Positions 44,453 to 57,070 are shown, counted from the stretch's first letter. The stretch is DNA of 64,000 nt from Hyalella azteca (GCF_000764305.2 NW_025934886.1:436953-500952), one strand, 5' to 3'. Notes: generated by a model not told the origin, from the sequence alone. Translations and numbers: made by a program.

Positions 44453-45419
44453 CGCCTTCAATAACTGCCACTTCTACCACTAAGGAACCACAGCCTTCAA
44501 CTACTGCCACTTCTACCCCTCAGGAGACTCAGCCTTCAATAACTGCCACTTCTACCACTAAGGAACCACAGCCTTCAATAACTGCCACTTCTACCCCTCA
44601 GGAGCCTCAGCCTTCAACTTATGGGATCAAATCTAAAACCTTTAAAACATTAACTATTCCAAATCCAGTAGAAAAATATCTTCATTATCCAGCCAAAATA
44701 GTATATAAAAAGAGAAAGGCCCCAGCAACACCACTCCTGAGCATCATTAGCGCTCGCCAGTATTGATCACAATTATTTGAAAAAGCAAAAGGCCAAAAGA
44801 ATGATGACAGGTTGTGTGTATATTGTAATCATTCATGGTCAAATGATGAAGAAAGTAAAGTAAAGGCTAGGTTGATCGATTGCAATCACTGTGATAAAAA
44901 ATGCATATTAGTCGTTTGCCAGAAAAGCGTGTGAAAAAAATTTGTTTTGATTGGGATGCTGTGAAGAATAGAGATGTTGATTTCATGTGTGTGTGTTGTC
45001 TTGAAGGTAGCCAGACCTTAATGAATTAGATAACAAAGGATGTCTAGCCAAGGAAGGAGGAAATAATTTTCAGTAAAAGTGTTTTTATAATCCTATTACA
45101 CTATTAGGAATGTTTACAAATGCTTGACAGAATATGCCTCACAACCTGACGGATTTTCTGTCAGAATTAGTCTCAAAATATACCGCATTTAGTCATACAC
45201 AGTGTCGGAATTCAGCAATTTTGTAGATTTGAATTCTAAAGGCTTTTAAATAAATGTGGCAACAGTTTGTGATGTTTCATCATTGCTGGCGCATAGTGTG
45301 GTGTTTTGGGAGTGACGTGAACCAATCAGAACTTGAGTTGCGCATACGGTGATCTATTTATAGCCATTTATTTCTTCCTACATCCTTAATTAAGGTGTCG
45401 GAATATGGTGTGTTTACCC
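44453..45419 (+). pseudogene. pogo-like transposase C-terminal remnant plus right end
   Basis: A 39-bp tandem (four copies, 44453-44616; PSITATSTTKEPQ and variants) leads into KYLHYPAKIVYKKRKAPATP and, after a stop near 44764, a Cys/His stretch (CVYCNHSWS, DCNHCDKKC). This looks like the tail of a pogo/Tigger-type transposase. The sequence to 45419 then matches the right ends of elements B and C (ends GTGTGTTTACCC, TA follows). So this may be a remnant of the autonomous parent of those elements. Stops make it dead. Confidence 0.5.
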
Positions 45420-46841
45420 TACGTATGCAGAAGTGAACAGGTGGTAGAGCGCCTGAAGAATAACATGGCAGCTGGAATGGATGAGATGCCATATGAGATG
45501 TACAAGTATGGAGGTGGGAGTGCAATTGGAAGACTGACCTATTCAATGTTATCTGGACAAATGAATGTGTACCTGATGCGTGGAATGAAAGCCAGGTGGC
45601 TGTGTTACACAAGGGAGGCCATAAGAGCAAGAAGGAACTGAAAAATTACAGGCCAATTGCTCTTGCTGACACCTGTAGCAAGATTTTCTGTGCAGTTCTG
45701 AATGAGCAAATGCAAACGTGTATGGAGAGTGAAAGAGTACTTAGCAAGGAGCAGAATGGTTTCAGGTGTGACAGAAGAGCAGAAGACAACATATTTGTTG
45801 TGAATGAATTGATTGAAAGAATGAAGAGAGATGGAAGGAGAGTCTATCTGGTGTTTATAGATATAGAAAAAGTGTATAATATAGTTGACAGAAAATTATC
45901 GTGCCAGATGCTGGACAAAATTGGTATGAGTGAAAAGTAAGCTAAATTCAGGCTTGGAGACGTGGAGACTAACTGGGTAAAGTGCGTGAGGGGGGTTTGA
46001 CAAGGATGTTTCCTGTAACCTCTTCAGCCTATACACTGGAGAGATGGCTGCTAGACTGAGAAGAATGGATGTGGGAGTGTGTGTTGGAGATGAAAGACTA
46101 CAAATGCTATTGTATGCTGATGATGCAGTAATAATGAGTGAAAATGGGGTTGAACTTCAGACTATGCTTGATTGTATAATCAAGTATGGCAAGGATTTCA
46201 ATGTGAACTTTAGCCCAGAGGAGAGTCAAGTGCTAGTTGTGAATGGAGCAGCTGAGGATGTGGATAGATGTAGAGTGTGGCAGCTGGGAGGACAAATGAG
46301 CAGAGATACCTAGGAATGAGTGTTGACCAAAAAGGATGTGAGAAAACTAAAGTGTTGAGTCTTAGTAAAGCAAATCAGTGGTTGGGAATACTGGGCTGTG
46401 CAGCAAGTGTGAGAGCAAGTATATATGAGGTATTAAGAGAAGTATGGAAAAGTGTGGCAGTACCTGGGAGTATGTATGGAATGGACGTTATTGCACAGAA
46501 TGATGGGGACCTGGATAAATTGGAGGCTGTACAGAATAGTGTAACTGGAAACACCACCGCGAAGTGGAAATATTTACAGGTAGCATGCCAACTTGGTGTA
46601 GACTTTCGTACTGATCCTGAATGCAAGGGCTGAAGAGTCGCTCTTTGGTCTGGAACACAAGGAACTTTATGTAGTATGCTGGCAATCTTTGGGCAAATTA
46701 CAAGTTTCTTCATACAAGGCACGCAATTTATTATCCTTCTTAGTCCAAAAGTTCACAAAAGAAGGCTTGACACTTCAGGAGTACAAACAGCCAAGAAACT
46801 ACATAGTATGAGCCCTACTACACAGCTGAGAAGAACAAAAT

Positions 46842-47715
46842 GGATAGCAAATGGTACGGGAACTAACCGCACCAAGATGCCAACGACCAGCCGCTGAGAC
46901 TAAAGGTTCTAGCCCTAATACACTGCCAAATCACCAAACGGATAGCAAATGATACGGGAACTAACTGCACCAAGATGTCAATAACCAGCCACAGAGACTA
47001 TGGATTCTAGCCCTAATACACCGCAAAATCACGAAACAGATAGCAAATGATATGGAAACTAATTGCACACAGATGCCAACAACCAGCTGCAGAGACTAGG
47101 GATTCTAGCCCTAATACACTGCCAAATCACCAAACGGATAGCAAATGATACGGAAACTAATCGCACACAGATGCCAACAACCAGCTGCAGAGACTAGGGA
47201 TTCTAGCCCTAATACACTGCCAAATCATCGAATGGATAGCAAATGATACGGGAACTAACCGCACCAAGATACCAACGACCAGCCGCGGAGACTTGGGGTT
47301 CTAGCCCTAAAACACTGCCAAATCACCAAACGGATAGCAAATGATATGGGAACTAACCGCACCAAGATGCCAAAATGACCAGCCGCAGAGACAGGGGGAT
47401 CTAGCCCTAATACACTGCCAAATCATCAAACGGCTAGCAAATGATATGGGAACTAACCGCACCAAAATGCCAATGACCAGCACAGAGACTGGGGGTTCTA
47501 GCCCTAATGCACCACCAAATCACTAAACGGATAGCAAATGATACGGGAACTAACCGCACCAAGATGCCAATGAACAGCAGCAGAGACTAGGGGTACTAGC
47601 CCTAATACACTGCCAAATCACCAAACGGACAGCAAATGATACGGGAACTAATCGCACCAAGATGCCAACAACCAGCTGCAGAGACTAGGGGTTCTAGCCC
47701 CTATACATGGCTAAA
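46842..47715. repeat. 97-98-bp minisatellite, about 9 copies
   Basis: Units start GGATAGCAAATGATACGGGA and include CTAGCCCTAATACACTGCCA. Divergence between units is low to moderate. It lies inside LINE E. Confidence 0.92.
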
Positions 47716-48680
47716 AACACAAAACCGGGTTGGCAGTTACGCCCCAAAAGCACAACTATTGAAGGGTATGAGCCTCCAATAAGACGCTGACAATTTACTT
47801 GAGCGTAGAGGTTATTGTCTCAACGACATGAGGATGCAAATTGAATGGCTGGTAACCGCCCAACACAGCCAAAATCGAGAACTGTCCAAGAACTCCACCT
47901 ATGCTGTTATTTGTTCGTTAGAGGACTTGTTGAGTTATGCCCAGAACTGCGGTGGAGTTTATTCTAGGGAGCCCAAATTTGGCTCTGCCTGTTTCAAGTT
48001 GAAACAGTGTCACCCCAACCCAGTAACACTGAGCACACACAACAAGGTGGTAACTCGGCCAAAATGAGCTTACCTCAATTTTCCCTTTACAATGTACAGA
48101 ACAGACTGTAAACACTTTATAAGTGCAAAAAATAGATAATATAATATAATGCAATAGAGTCAATATATTTTTAATTGTTTGGCAAACTAATCACAGTTAA
48201 AAGTCAAATAATCTTGAACTAATTCCAAGGTGACAAAACTCTCCATCGTTCAAGGCTATCGAGCATGCATTGTTGCCAGGCCAGGAGCAGCTCAACCAAT
48301 CACGTTGGAGCTACACCTTCAGTCTCGTCCCAAGACACTAACTAAATCCTACTAACACCACAGCTAGACAAGATTCCATATTACAGTCATGAATTAAATA
48401 TTTGTTTACTCATTGCTTAGTCATAAATAAATTAAACCCTTGAGTTAACAAATATCACAGTTAAATGAGATTCCTTGTTACAGTCACAAAATAAAAATAC
48501 GCCTATGCATTCCTTAGTCATAAAAATATAATATTAGAGTAATGAGATTCCATATTCTAGTCATAAAAATATATTCAATCATATCAAGCCACTAACCTAA
48601 CAAAAAAACATTATCAGAATAAAGCGTGGTCAAAAAGTGAACTCCTAAAAATAAAAAAATATTACAATATTCATACCGTC
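47716..48680. other. Insertion in LINE E, no gene recognised
   Basis: A 79-codon frame at 47828-48067 has no known motif. The rest is AT-rich with repeated ACAGTCATAAA-type words (about 48380-48570). Confidence 0.3.
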
Positions 48681-49416
48681 ACAATAGGATAGCTAGACTG
48701 GCTCTTGGAGCCCCCAGATGGACTGCAGTGGAGGCTCTGAGGAGATATGGGATGGAGTACATTAAGAGAGAAAAGAATGAGAGAGAATTATGTCATTGAG
48801 AGATGAAGTATGTCTGGAAAGAATGGATGATGCACGCTGGGCGCATAAGGTGTACCTGTGGAACTAGAGAATGAGCAAATGGGAATGTAAGTTTCATTCA
48901 ATAATACAAAAGTGGGGACTACATGAAACATGGGCTTGCCCTGGGAATAATAGACCAGGAGAGGAATGGATGATAACAGCACAGGGTGCAACAGGGATAC
49001 ATATATGATGGAAGTAGAGGTGGAGACCTAATGTTCTGAGTGAGAGCAAATGTGTGAATGCAGGGATATACAGGTGGAATGAGGGAAGAGAGGATATTTG
49101 TTTCATGTGCAACAGAGGTGAGAGGGGAAACTGTGGAGTGTGATGCATATGAGCAGGAGAGACTGGAAATGATGAGAGTGATACTGCACAAGAGAGACGA
49201 GGGTGATGGTGTGGTGTATGAGAGAACAGGAGACAAATGGATTGCAATGATTGTGGGCTTGTCAACGGAGGTGACAGCTGCTATGACTGTGAGTGGAAAG
49301 CGATTTCTGGAGAGTGCATGGAGGGTGAGGGAGAGGAGGAGGTTGGCAGGAGCGCCAAGCAAAGGCTGGGGGACAGTAGAGAGCAACAGTAATAAAGGTA
49401 GAATAACCAAACCATA

Positions 49417-51427
49417 ATAATTCAATATAACAGATAGTCACTCAGGTTTTAGAGACCCCATAACTAATATAAATATAAAACTACACAGGGTAAAAACTGA
49501 GATATAGCAATAATAAACCATAAGAATTTCCTCTTGATTTCCTTTTCACCTAGCTCTCATCTTACCCCTAACACAAACTTTCATACCCTCATTGCTGTTT
49601 ATAGTTTCCCTTTCTTCTTCCTTCCCACTAACAAATGAATATGTGATGCATGGCTGATGACTGTTGCAAAGGCCTGACTCTGAGATGTCGTTCTTCTCTT
49701 CAGAGTCACCATGCCCCAAATCCAAATGTTCTGTGATGTTAAGAATTGATGACAGGCCTACGGCCTAATAAACTCTAAAACTGCTATTAATCTGGCTGTA
49801 TTCTTTGAAATAATTACATGAAGAATTGAACAGAAAATTATTTAGACGGCTGAGGCCCCCAGCCCTCCTAAAGTAGGACTAATGACACTGCAGATTTGGC
49901 TTGGGACTGCTTGACTTTGTAAATTATTTTAGTTGATCAACTCGTCTTTGAAAACGACTCAAAAAGAAATTTAGGATGCCGCATCAGATTAAAAATGTAC
50001 ACAATTATAGTAAGATCATGTCTAGATTTTTGGCAATGATTATCTTTCAAATTCCACTCAGAGACCTGAAAAATTTGATGCAAAAAATCTTAGCACTGTG
50101 ACCAAGTTTTAGACCAATTCATTGTCCATACAAGTTTTTCCAGAAAAACTATTGAACCGTATATAATAAACTAAACAATTGAAATAATGTGAATCATGCT
50201 TAACTCTTTTGTATCTTGTCTGTTGTATGATAACTTGGTATCCAAAATGTCACCCTAGAAAAGCATCAGACTTCAAGCTCCTGTCTAAGCTGCCATTAAC
50301 ATTTAAGGCCACGGATATTGTAGTGTGCTGGATGAACTGACCATCAATATATGCATATACTGCTTCTCATAACATTGGTAAATTCAGACAGTCAAAACAG
50401 TTCGTAATTGGAAACATTTATTGAATGTTAGTTGTACGTTTTCCAATGAAGTGATAGAACCAAATTAACAGACATTAAATTTTCAATGAACAGTGCCTAT
50501 AAGAAGTTAGACGCAGTGTCATATATGTCCTATCCTCTTTAATATTATATTGTTTAAAAATAAAATTTGTCTCATATTAATTTTTATTTTTTTTATAAAA
50601 ATTCATAATTTTTCAATTATATGGCATTATCTTGGCACTTATGAAAAAAACTAACTAGTGAAGCTGAAGATTCAATGAATTTATGGCTCAGTGTTTCAGA
50701 TCGCAACAAGCTGTGAATGTTCTGTTATGTTAAGAATCGGCGACTGGTCTAACGGTCTTATCAACGCTGAAACTGCTATTATAAACATTTTGGGTGACAC
50801 TTGCTGCTGAAAAGTTGATAGTAAAATTATTGTCACTCATTTTTCATGAAGTAATGCAAACTGGGATTGATTCAACTTTTAGTAAACTGAGTCTCAAGAG
50901 CAGATTCATAAATTAATTTTTGGTTAAAGTATCGAGTAAATTTATGCATTGATGGCAAATGCTAACTCTGAATATTCTTGATTTCATCATAACATAAAAG
51001 TGGCATGAAGCAACCCCTATGATTTTTCTGGCATTTTAACAAGGTATTGATTGAGTTAGTTATTTCCAGACCAGGAATATTGACAGGAAAACAGTTCATT
51101 TGCGCTCAGGTGGTAGTTCCTATGAATGTCCCACTGGAGTGAAGGCTCTGTATGCTATTTAGTATCATTATATGTGTGAATTTAAGCCAATTGAAGTAAA
51201 TATCTGATAATCTACTCACACTTTCAACTGTGAAAATGTGGATCATTAAAAACTGGATGATTGGTTATTTCAGTTCCCACTTGCACCTCTAGCCATTTCC
51301 AATGCTATAGGCAAAGCTTGGTATCATCAGTGAATTCACATTCATGTTCACAAACGTAGTCTACTTGTTGAACAATTAAAAGTTAACCATCTCATGTTGC
51401 TTGTTAATAACATTTTGATAATTTCAG
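49417..51427. other. Mostly featureless, with two SINE-tail fragments
   Basis: Bases 49728-49795 and 50705-50790 match the tail of the SINE at 53178 (GACAGGCCTACGGCCTAATA and CTGAAACTGCTATT words). No gene seen in the remainder. Confidence 0.5.
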
Positions 51428-51519
51428 GTCAAACTACAGGGCTTCATCTCCACTGTCCTTGGCCTCCAAAGTTAACCACACGCCCTCGCCAGAAACAAGC
51501 AAGAGTCGCAGACTGCGAA
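51428..51519 (+). CDS. Candidate exon of an unidentified gene
   Basis: A 92-bp segment between an ATAATTTCAG acceptor and a GCGAA/GTGAGT donor (strong consensus) is open and encodes a Ser/Pro/Arg-rich peptide containing HTPSPETSKSRRLR. The composition suggests a nuclear protein. No partner exon was identified, so it could be a chance match. Confidence 0.4.
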
Positions 51520-53177
51520 GTGAGTACTTGTAATGAGTTCATTGTCGAGATGTGAATCAGATTCAAAACTGTTTTAAGAGCCTTGTGTGTGTATGTGTGT
51601 GTGTGTATGGTTACTGAGTGAAATGTATCCTGATTGAAACCTATACAAAAGCTTAAGAATGTAATTCAAATAGTTTTTGAGCACACTGCTGCCACTACCG
51701 GTCCCCTCGTATTGGATCTCGCGGCCCTCCTGCTATTATTGGAGAGAGCGTGCTACATAGTGACAAAGGAGAACGTCTTTTTATTTCGAGGTCAACAAAT
51801 GTTTTCTGAACGCGAGAATTAAGACTATGCTCTTTTGCAAAAATTTTTGAACGCAAATTTTAAATGGCAATTGTGCAACAACATTAAATAATCTTATCAC
51901 TTTCAACATTGTCAGACCAAGAACGATTCTGATTACTGACGTTCGGAGGGCTGACGCACGTCAACTAATCTTCATCGAATGCGGCTTGAGAGAGGTTTAA
52001 CACCTAGATACTCACCTGACCAGCGCAGGATGTGCACTGAGACCCATGTGCAGCAGCTACAGCTAGCAGCAGCTAGCCCTGTGGACAAGACATGCTGCGC
52101 ACGCACACGTTCGTACGCACACGTTCGTACGCACACGTTCGTCTTCTAGCTTTGAACGTCAAGTTTCAAGGCTTTAGTCAGTTAATTCTGAACGTTTCTG
52201 GACAAGATTTACGACCTGCTTTTCTAAACGACAGAAAAATAACACAATTTCTCGCTCCAAGAACCAATGGAAAAAATTATGTGACAGAAAATTTTTTACC
52301 CTTTATGATGAGCTAAGAATTTTGTTGTTTTTCATAACTGTTATCGACAATTTTACGAAAACGTCAACATTTTTTAGGTAAGAATTGTTTGTCACTGGAG
52401 GCTGAGCGAGCACATTTTTGATTATCTTGCAGCGTGGCGGTGGAGCTTCTGATGATCTGCGTTGAGACGCAAACAGCTTTCAAAAATGTCGTTTCAGAAT
52501 TTTATTTACGGATTAATTTGAACGTTAAATACATTGATTCAGCATAGAAACATACTCAAACTTCCAACAATAGCTTAGGTATTCATTTAAGCATTATCTA
52601 TAATATTGTCTATCCAAAAATATGCGTCGAGCAAATTCGTTTTTTCAGCATATTATATATTGATAATGGGTTAACAGATTCATTACACACTGTCATCATA
52701 ATTATCATATATTTACCATAATTTTTTATGCACAATTCAGTCAACGTAGGCGCGGTAATCACGCGGTTTGTTTATGTTGGGCGACGATGTTAATTGCGCG
52801 CGTAAATGAAGCGAAGGCTCAATAGATAGATTTACTGCCCAGTCATTAACAATACGCTCCTGCGAGCAATTTCAGAATTTTTTTGACCGCTTCATTTCTA
52901 CGTATAGCGTTAAAGGCCAAGTTCACGCACCCTTTTCACGCACACCTAACTTAGCGTTCCGAACCAGCGTTTGCACTGGAAAACCAGCTGAGAAAAACCA
53001 TTAACAAGCTGTAGATGTTCTGCAATGTTAAGATTCGGCGACAGGCCTATATGGTCTAATAAACGCTGAAACCGCTATAGTGGTTTATTTTGTATTGCAA
53101 TTTATATTAATTAACGAAATAATAACCATAGTTGAAAGTAAAATTATGTCAATAAGTAACCTAATGCAATTAAATAA

Positions 53178-53426
53178 TATTAATAATAATAGCGGTTTCA
53201 GCGTTTATTAGGCCGTAGGCTAGTCGCCAATTCTTAACATCGCAGAACATTCACAGCTCGCTGCGGTCTCGAACTCGCAACGCACTGCTACAATTCTGCT
53301 GTGCTTAACCGCCCGGCCTCCTTGCCGATTCTGACCAGAAACTGGCGCACAGAGCTGGGATCGAACCCGCGCCTCTCTGCTCCAATCATGGTACTCTGAA
53401 CTGTAACCACTGGGCCACCCTGCCCC
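53178..53426 (-). mobile_element. SINE with two tRNA-like units
   Basis: Read on the minus strand from 53426: box A TGGCCCAGTGG (53407-53417) and box B GGTTCGATCCC (53357-53367), then a second A/B-like pair GGCCGGGCGGTT (53307-53318) and GAGTTCGAGACC (53265-53276). The tail CTAATAAACGCTGAAACCGC ends in (ATT)n. AAATAA flanks both sides (53172-53177, 53427-53432). Copy A of the large repeat has the empty site. The boxes are RNA polymerase III promoter elements. Confidence 0.8.
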
Positions 53427-53566
53427 AAATAAGCTTTAGAGTTCATGACACGGCATTGAATATTAATGAACATTTAAAACCATATTGTGTGTCTTTTGAC
53501 ATTTATCCGAATTTATAACAATGTTTCCTCCTTTCTCCTGAATTGACTTGAAATGAATGAATTACC

Positions 53567-53930
53567 CTAATTATTATTATTATTATACGAAGCATTTATC
53601 GTAGCGTCTGGTTCAAACGAAATTCGAGGGTACGTCGCATATAAGATTAATAGCAAGCGAAAAATAAATAGACACAAGAAAGGATGGGAACGGATAAAAT
53701 GACTAAGCACTTGATTCATAGGCTCTATGAAATATTTCCCCGTCTTCAGGCGTCGACGAAACACCTGCAACAAAGGAGCCGAAGTTATGGAAGCCGTCAG
53801 TCTGTTCCAGGTTCCTGGTGGCGGCCGCCGGGAACGCTCTGTCGCCGCCGGTAAATAGACGTGTAGATGACGAGGTCCGTTGTTGATGACGAGCGCAATC
53901 GTCATCCTCAGAATATATGTCTTCAGACAC
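53567..53930 (-). pseudogene. LINE 3' tail, 5'-truncated
   Basis: The minus-strand frame has a GTWNRLTASITSAPLLQVF then RRRLKT stretch, like the end of CR1-type LINE proteins (W-N-x-L-P...FRRRLK). A (TAATAA)n tract ends it at 53567-53585. It is absent from copy A of the large repeat. Confidence 0.55.
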
Positions 53931-55330
53931 TTAACAATGCCCGAGTATGAAAATTAATTAGGTAACTCATTGAAACCTCGAGGCAATGTATTACACATCA
54001 TTTCAGGGAAGTATTGATAACCTTGCATGAATTTTACCAGCATTTTAGTGAGAAAGAATAGAAACATTATTTAGCCTTGAGTCATTTCTGCCCTATTTTG
54101 CGTCCAATAGGATTAATTAGTTTGATCAGCTTGCTAAATGCAAAGATTTGGCATGTCGTTCACGCACAATTTTGTCAATTAGAAGTATTTCTTGACGTAA
54201 TTAATAACGAGGCTATTTATTTAAAATACAATGAATAATGAAGGTATTACAATATACGATGGTTGTCGGGATTATTTAGTCTGCTTTGCTTTCAAGTAGA
54301 GCGCTCAACGCTGGTTTTCAACGCAGTGTTTGTTTTCAACGTAGCGCCGAATTATTCCAACTACGCCCGTTCAAGCTTAATTAATGTCAATAAAAGCTTC
54401 ATTTTTAATTAGGACCGCGCTAGTTTTGATTTGATGAACTAACGCGTGGAAAATGTGCTAGAAATTATCATTCAGCGCTACACTAAGAATTGAGGTGATT
54501 AAAAAATCTGACGCTGCAACACCGTAGTAGCGCTGCATCCTTCAGTGAATGTGTCGTAATGACGATTCCGCTGTTACCAGGTATCTCTAGTGGGTGAGAC
54601 AAATTCGTGGTCTACTTGTGAATTGAGAGGTAACCATAAGGGCGAAAGGATAATGAAACAACTGGTCTAAGAAATTAATCAAAGGGATCTTGTATTAAAG
54701 TGAACTCTGTAGTTGTAAGTAAAATGATGTGTAAATCATAAGTGATTGTACTGAAAATTAGAGCATGGGCAGGCGAGATGGAAGTTGTTGCAGTTAAATA
54801 AACAATGGTTTTGCTTGACAGGATATTATCATCTTCAAAACTAACTATTAATGGGAACAATTTGCACAGCTTTGGATTGCAGGCAATGGTGTTACGGTAA
54901 TTTTCATTAGTGCTGGAACGAAACAAGAAACAGATTTCATTGTTAAATTTGAATGCATCAGACAGTTTAAAATCAGGTAAATAAGTGAAGGCAGCAAGGG
55001 ATATTCTACATCCTAGCTTAATTATGCCTCCCTGTAACACCGCCCCTGTCGGGAAGTATGGTTACAGGGGTTGTCAAGAGTGCCGCAAGAATGTCCATCG
55101 CCACTACCTTGATGGACGGGCCAATATGGTCCACTGCAACGACCTGTGAATAAAAAAAATTTTAGAAATTTTGTTCAGAAACCTGCCTGTAAGTTTATCC
55201 TAAAATTAAACATCTATTCATATTCAATTTATTTTGGTAAAACTTGCAATTACGCACATGAATGCATAATGAACATCAACCGCAAGTCACTATGGTGCAT
55301 GATAAAATACCTCAACATATGCAGTATTAG

Positions 55331-55552
55331 GTCTCGGACAAATTTACGGCCAGACCCGCGGCCGGTCTCGCAGCCGGAAAGGATTTCTTAGTGTTTTTAT
55401 GGGTATTTGTAGGTTTTTTGTGTTTTTAATGGAACCTGTTCCTAACTGGACCTAAACTGCAAGGTTTTCGTTGATTGGCTAGGTTTTTTCTATGTTTGGA
55501 GTCCGGCCGCCGCGAGACCGGCCGCAGGTCCGGCCGTAAATTTGTCTGAGAC
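55331..55552. mobile_element. GC-rich MITE with about 48-bp inverted repeats
   Basis: Ends GTCTCGGACAAATTTACGGC and, inverted, GTCTCAGACAAATTTACGGC. The inverted repeats hold GCGGCCGGTCTCGC. It is 222 bp long and lies in a segment absent from copy A. No clear target duplication. Confidence 0.75.
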
Positions 55553-55801
55553 GTGGCGAGCGGTTACCCATGTAGATAGTTTCGAGTTTTGACATAATGA
55601 AAAGGAGGCCTCTAAAAATTAAAAATTTAAATTTTCAAACAATTTTTCGTCTATCAGACGATGAGAAAAGAAATAAAAAGACAAATGAAATTATAATTAT
55701 ATATTGAAAAATCATAACAATTAATTTCGTAGTTCCATCCGCAGCGCGGGAAGTGAAAAATGTAATCCGAGATGTTAATTGTGTTCCCAAATACGTACCA
55801 G

Positions 55802-56749
55802 GCACTTCGATATGGTCCATATGGACTGGTTTAACAATTTGCTGTCGTTCAGTGACTAATTTAATAATGAACTATACCATTCGAATTCACGTGCTAACAA
55901 ATTCAATACTACAGAAGTGGTATTTCAAATGATGAAATGTGAACGATATTGTGAGGAAATGTGAACGAGTGTATGAGAAATTGTGAACGTGTCTAAAGAA
56001 GGACTTGCCCTAATCCTAGATTGCCACCCTGGCCGTGCTACTATTGTTGGCCACTGCACTCCTAAATTACATTGGTACATGGTCATTTAGAAGGCATTTA
56101 GAACCCATCATGATAGGGACTTTGACTACCATCAATGCCACTAAAGTCGTTGCCTCACTCAAGTCACCACGCTACATGGAAAGGGAAATATTTCTTAAAA
56201 GGGTTTCTATACAAACGTTTTGTTATCATAGGGGAATACTGGAACATTTATTAATCTTGCTTAAAGATAGTATAATGCATTTCAGACAATTAATTAGTAA
56301 ATAGCTGTGAGATTCCAAATCATCATGATGAAAACTCTGCAAGCAAAACGAATTTTTTCCTTCTCCTGTCTGGAGCTGCATTTGGGCAATGCTTTAATGC
56401 TGAGAAAATGTTTTCCGTACTAACCCAAGGTCATTCTGAGCTGAAATGCAGTAAAAAGAGGTTCATATTGCTTGTACTCCGAATTTTGGAGACATTGTAT
56501 TATAGTTACTAATTTATTCTAAATATATCTGGTGACCTAAGTGCATACAAAGTTGCAATAAATGGTGAGGTTTGTGTAGGACATTTGCTTCTTGAGGCAG
56601 GACTTGAAGGATAAATTTCATTGCTAATTTATACAAACAAAAAGGCAAAGACTGAGACTATGGCAAAGGAATTGAAAAATCTATTCTCTAAATACCCCTG
56701 AATGTCAATCTTCATGTATTGCTGGTGAACAATTTAAAAATTAGCTCAG
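55802..56749. other. Dispersed repeat at 56030-56110, otherwise nothing
   Basis: 56030-56110 is an inverted match to about 60890-60985 (CATGGTCATTTAGAAGGCAT). A 89-codon frame across it has no known motif. Confidence 0.45.
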
Positions 56750-57070
56750 TTTTTAAGTACAAAGATCCTATCCCTGTTCTTATGCGATCATCCCTACTCC
56801 CTAGTTTATCAATATAGCTGTGTGCAGTGTGCATCTGCACATGTCGGTATGAAATCATGCAATTTTTATACTGGGCTTGCAGAGCGTAGGGGCAGGAGTT
56901 ATAGAACAGGGAATATACTTGCTCATCCCCCTCATTCAGCTGTACATATTCATGCCAAGCAGTGCAACGTCCCGGTGTCCGATAGTGATTTTAGGCCATT
57001 AGCCTCCACAACCAGTGTTTCAGACCTTAGAATTTTAGAATCGTTGTATATTTTTAAACATGAGCCCTGA
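56750..57070 (+). pseudogene. Penelope-like element, GIY-YIG tail remnant
   Basis: A frame with SSVFKYKDPIPVLMRSSL leads, after a stop and shift, into SCVQCASAHVG (Cys pair), GRSYRTGNILAHPPHSAVHI and DLRILESLYIFKHEP before TGA at 57070. In Penelope-like elements this region joins the reverse transcriptase to the GIY-YIG endonuclease. Only the tail remains. Confidence 0.55.

Larger units (their letters stand above)
45430..49416 (+). pseudogene. LINE E, reverse transcriptase, broken and interrupted
   Basis: Frames with NNMAAGMDEMPYEMYKYGGG, NYRPIALADTCSKIF, KEQNGFRCDRRAEDN, FIDIEKVYN and LLYADDAVIMSENG (YADD intact) run to about 46640 in three shifts. The C-terminal part resumes at about 48690 (RLALGAPRWTAVEALRRYG) and ends in a degraded ECDAYEQERLEMM to WRVRERRR stretch at about 49350. 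The interval 46640-48680 is an insertion with a minisatellite. A different LINE lineage from B, C and D. Dead. Confidence 0.75.
51898..55801 (+). repeat. Large dispersed repeat, copy B
   Basis: Matches copy A (39185-43128). Insertions found only here: a SINE (53178-53426), a LINE tail region (about 53500-54236) and a segment with a GC-rich MITE (about 55233-55559). The exon-like segments of copy A are present but decayed at 54834-55190. Confidence 0.75.

Noticed and set aside
48894..49425. Minus-strand frames rich in Ser, Leu and Pro
   Set aside because: Antisense of the LINE E C-terminal region, which is coding on the plus strand.
53257..53426. A pair of tRNA genes on the minus strand
   Set aside because: Box A/B motifs are present, but the flanking duplication, (ATT)n tail and dispersed tail copies show a SINE.
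54675..55040. Minus-strand frame of 121 codons, with a similar one at 42457-42699
   Set aside because: The plus strand has matching splice sites and a more protein-like frame in copy A; the minus frame is probably its shadow.
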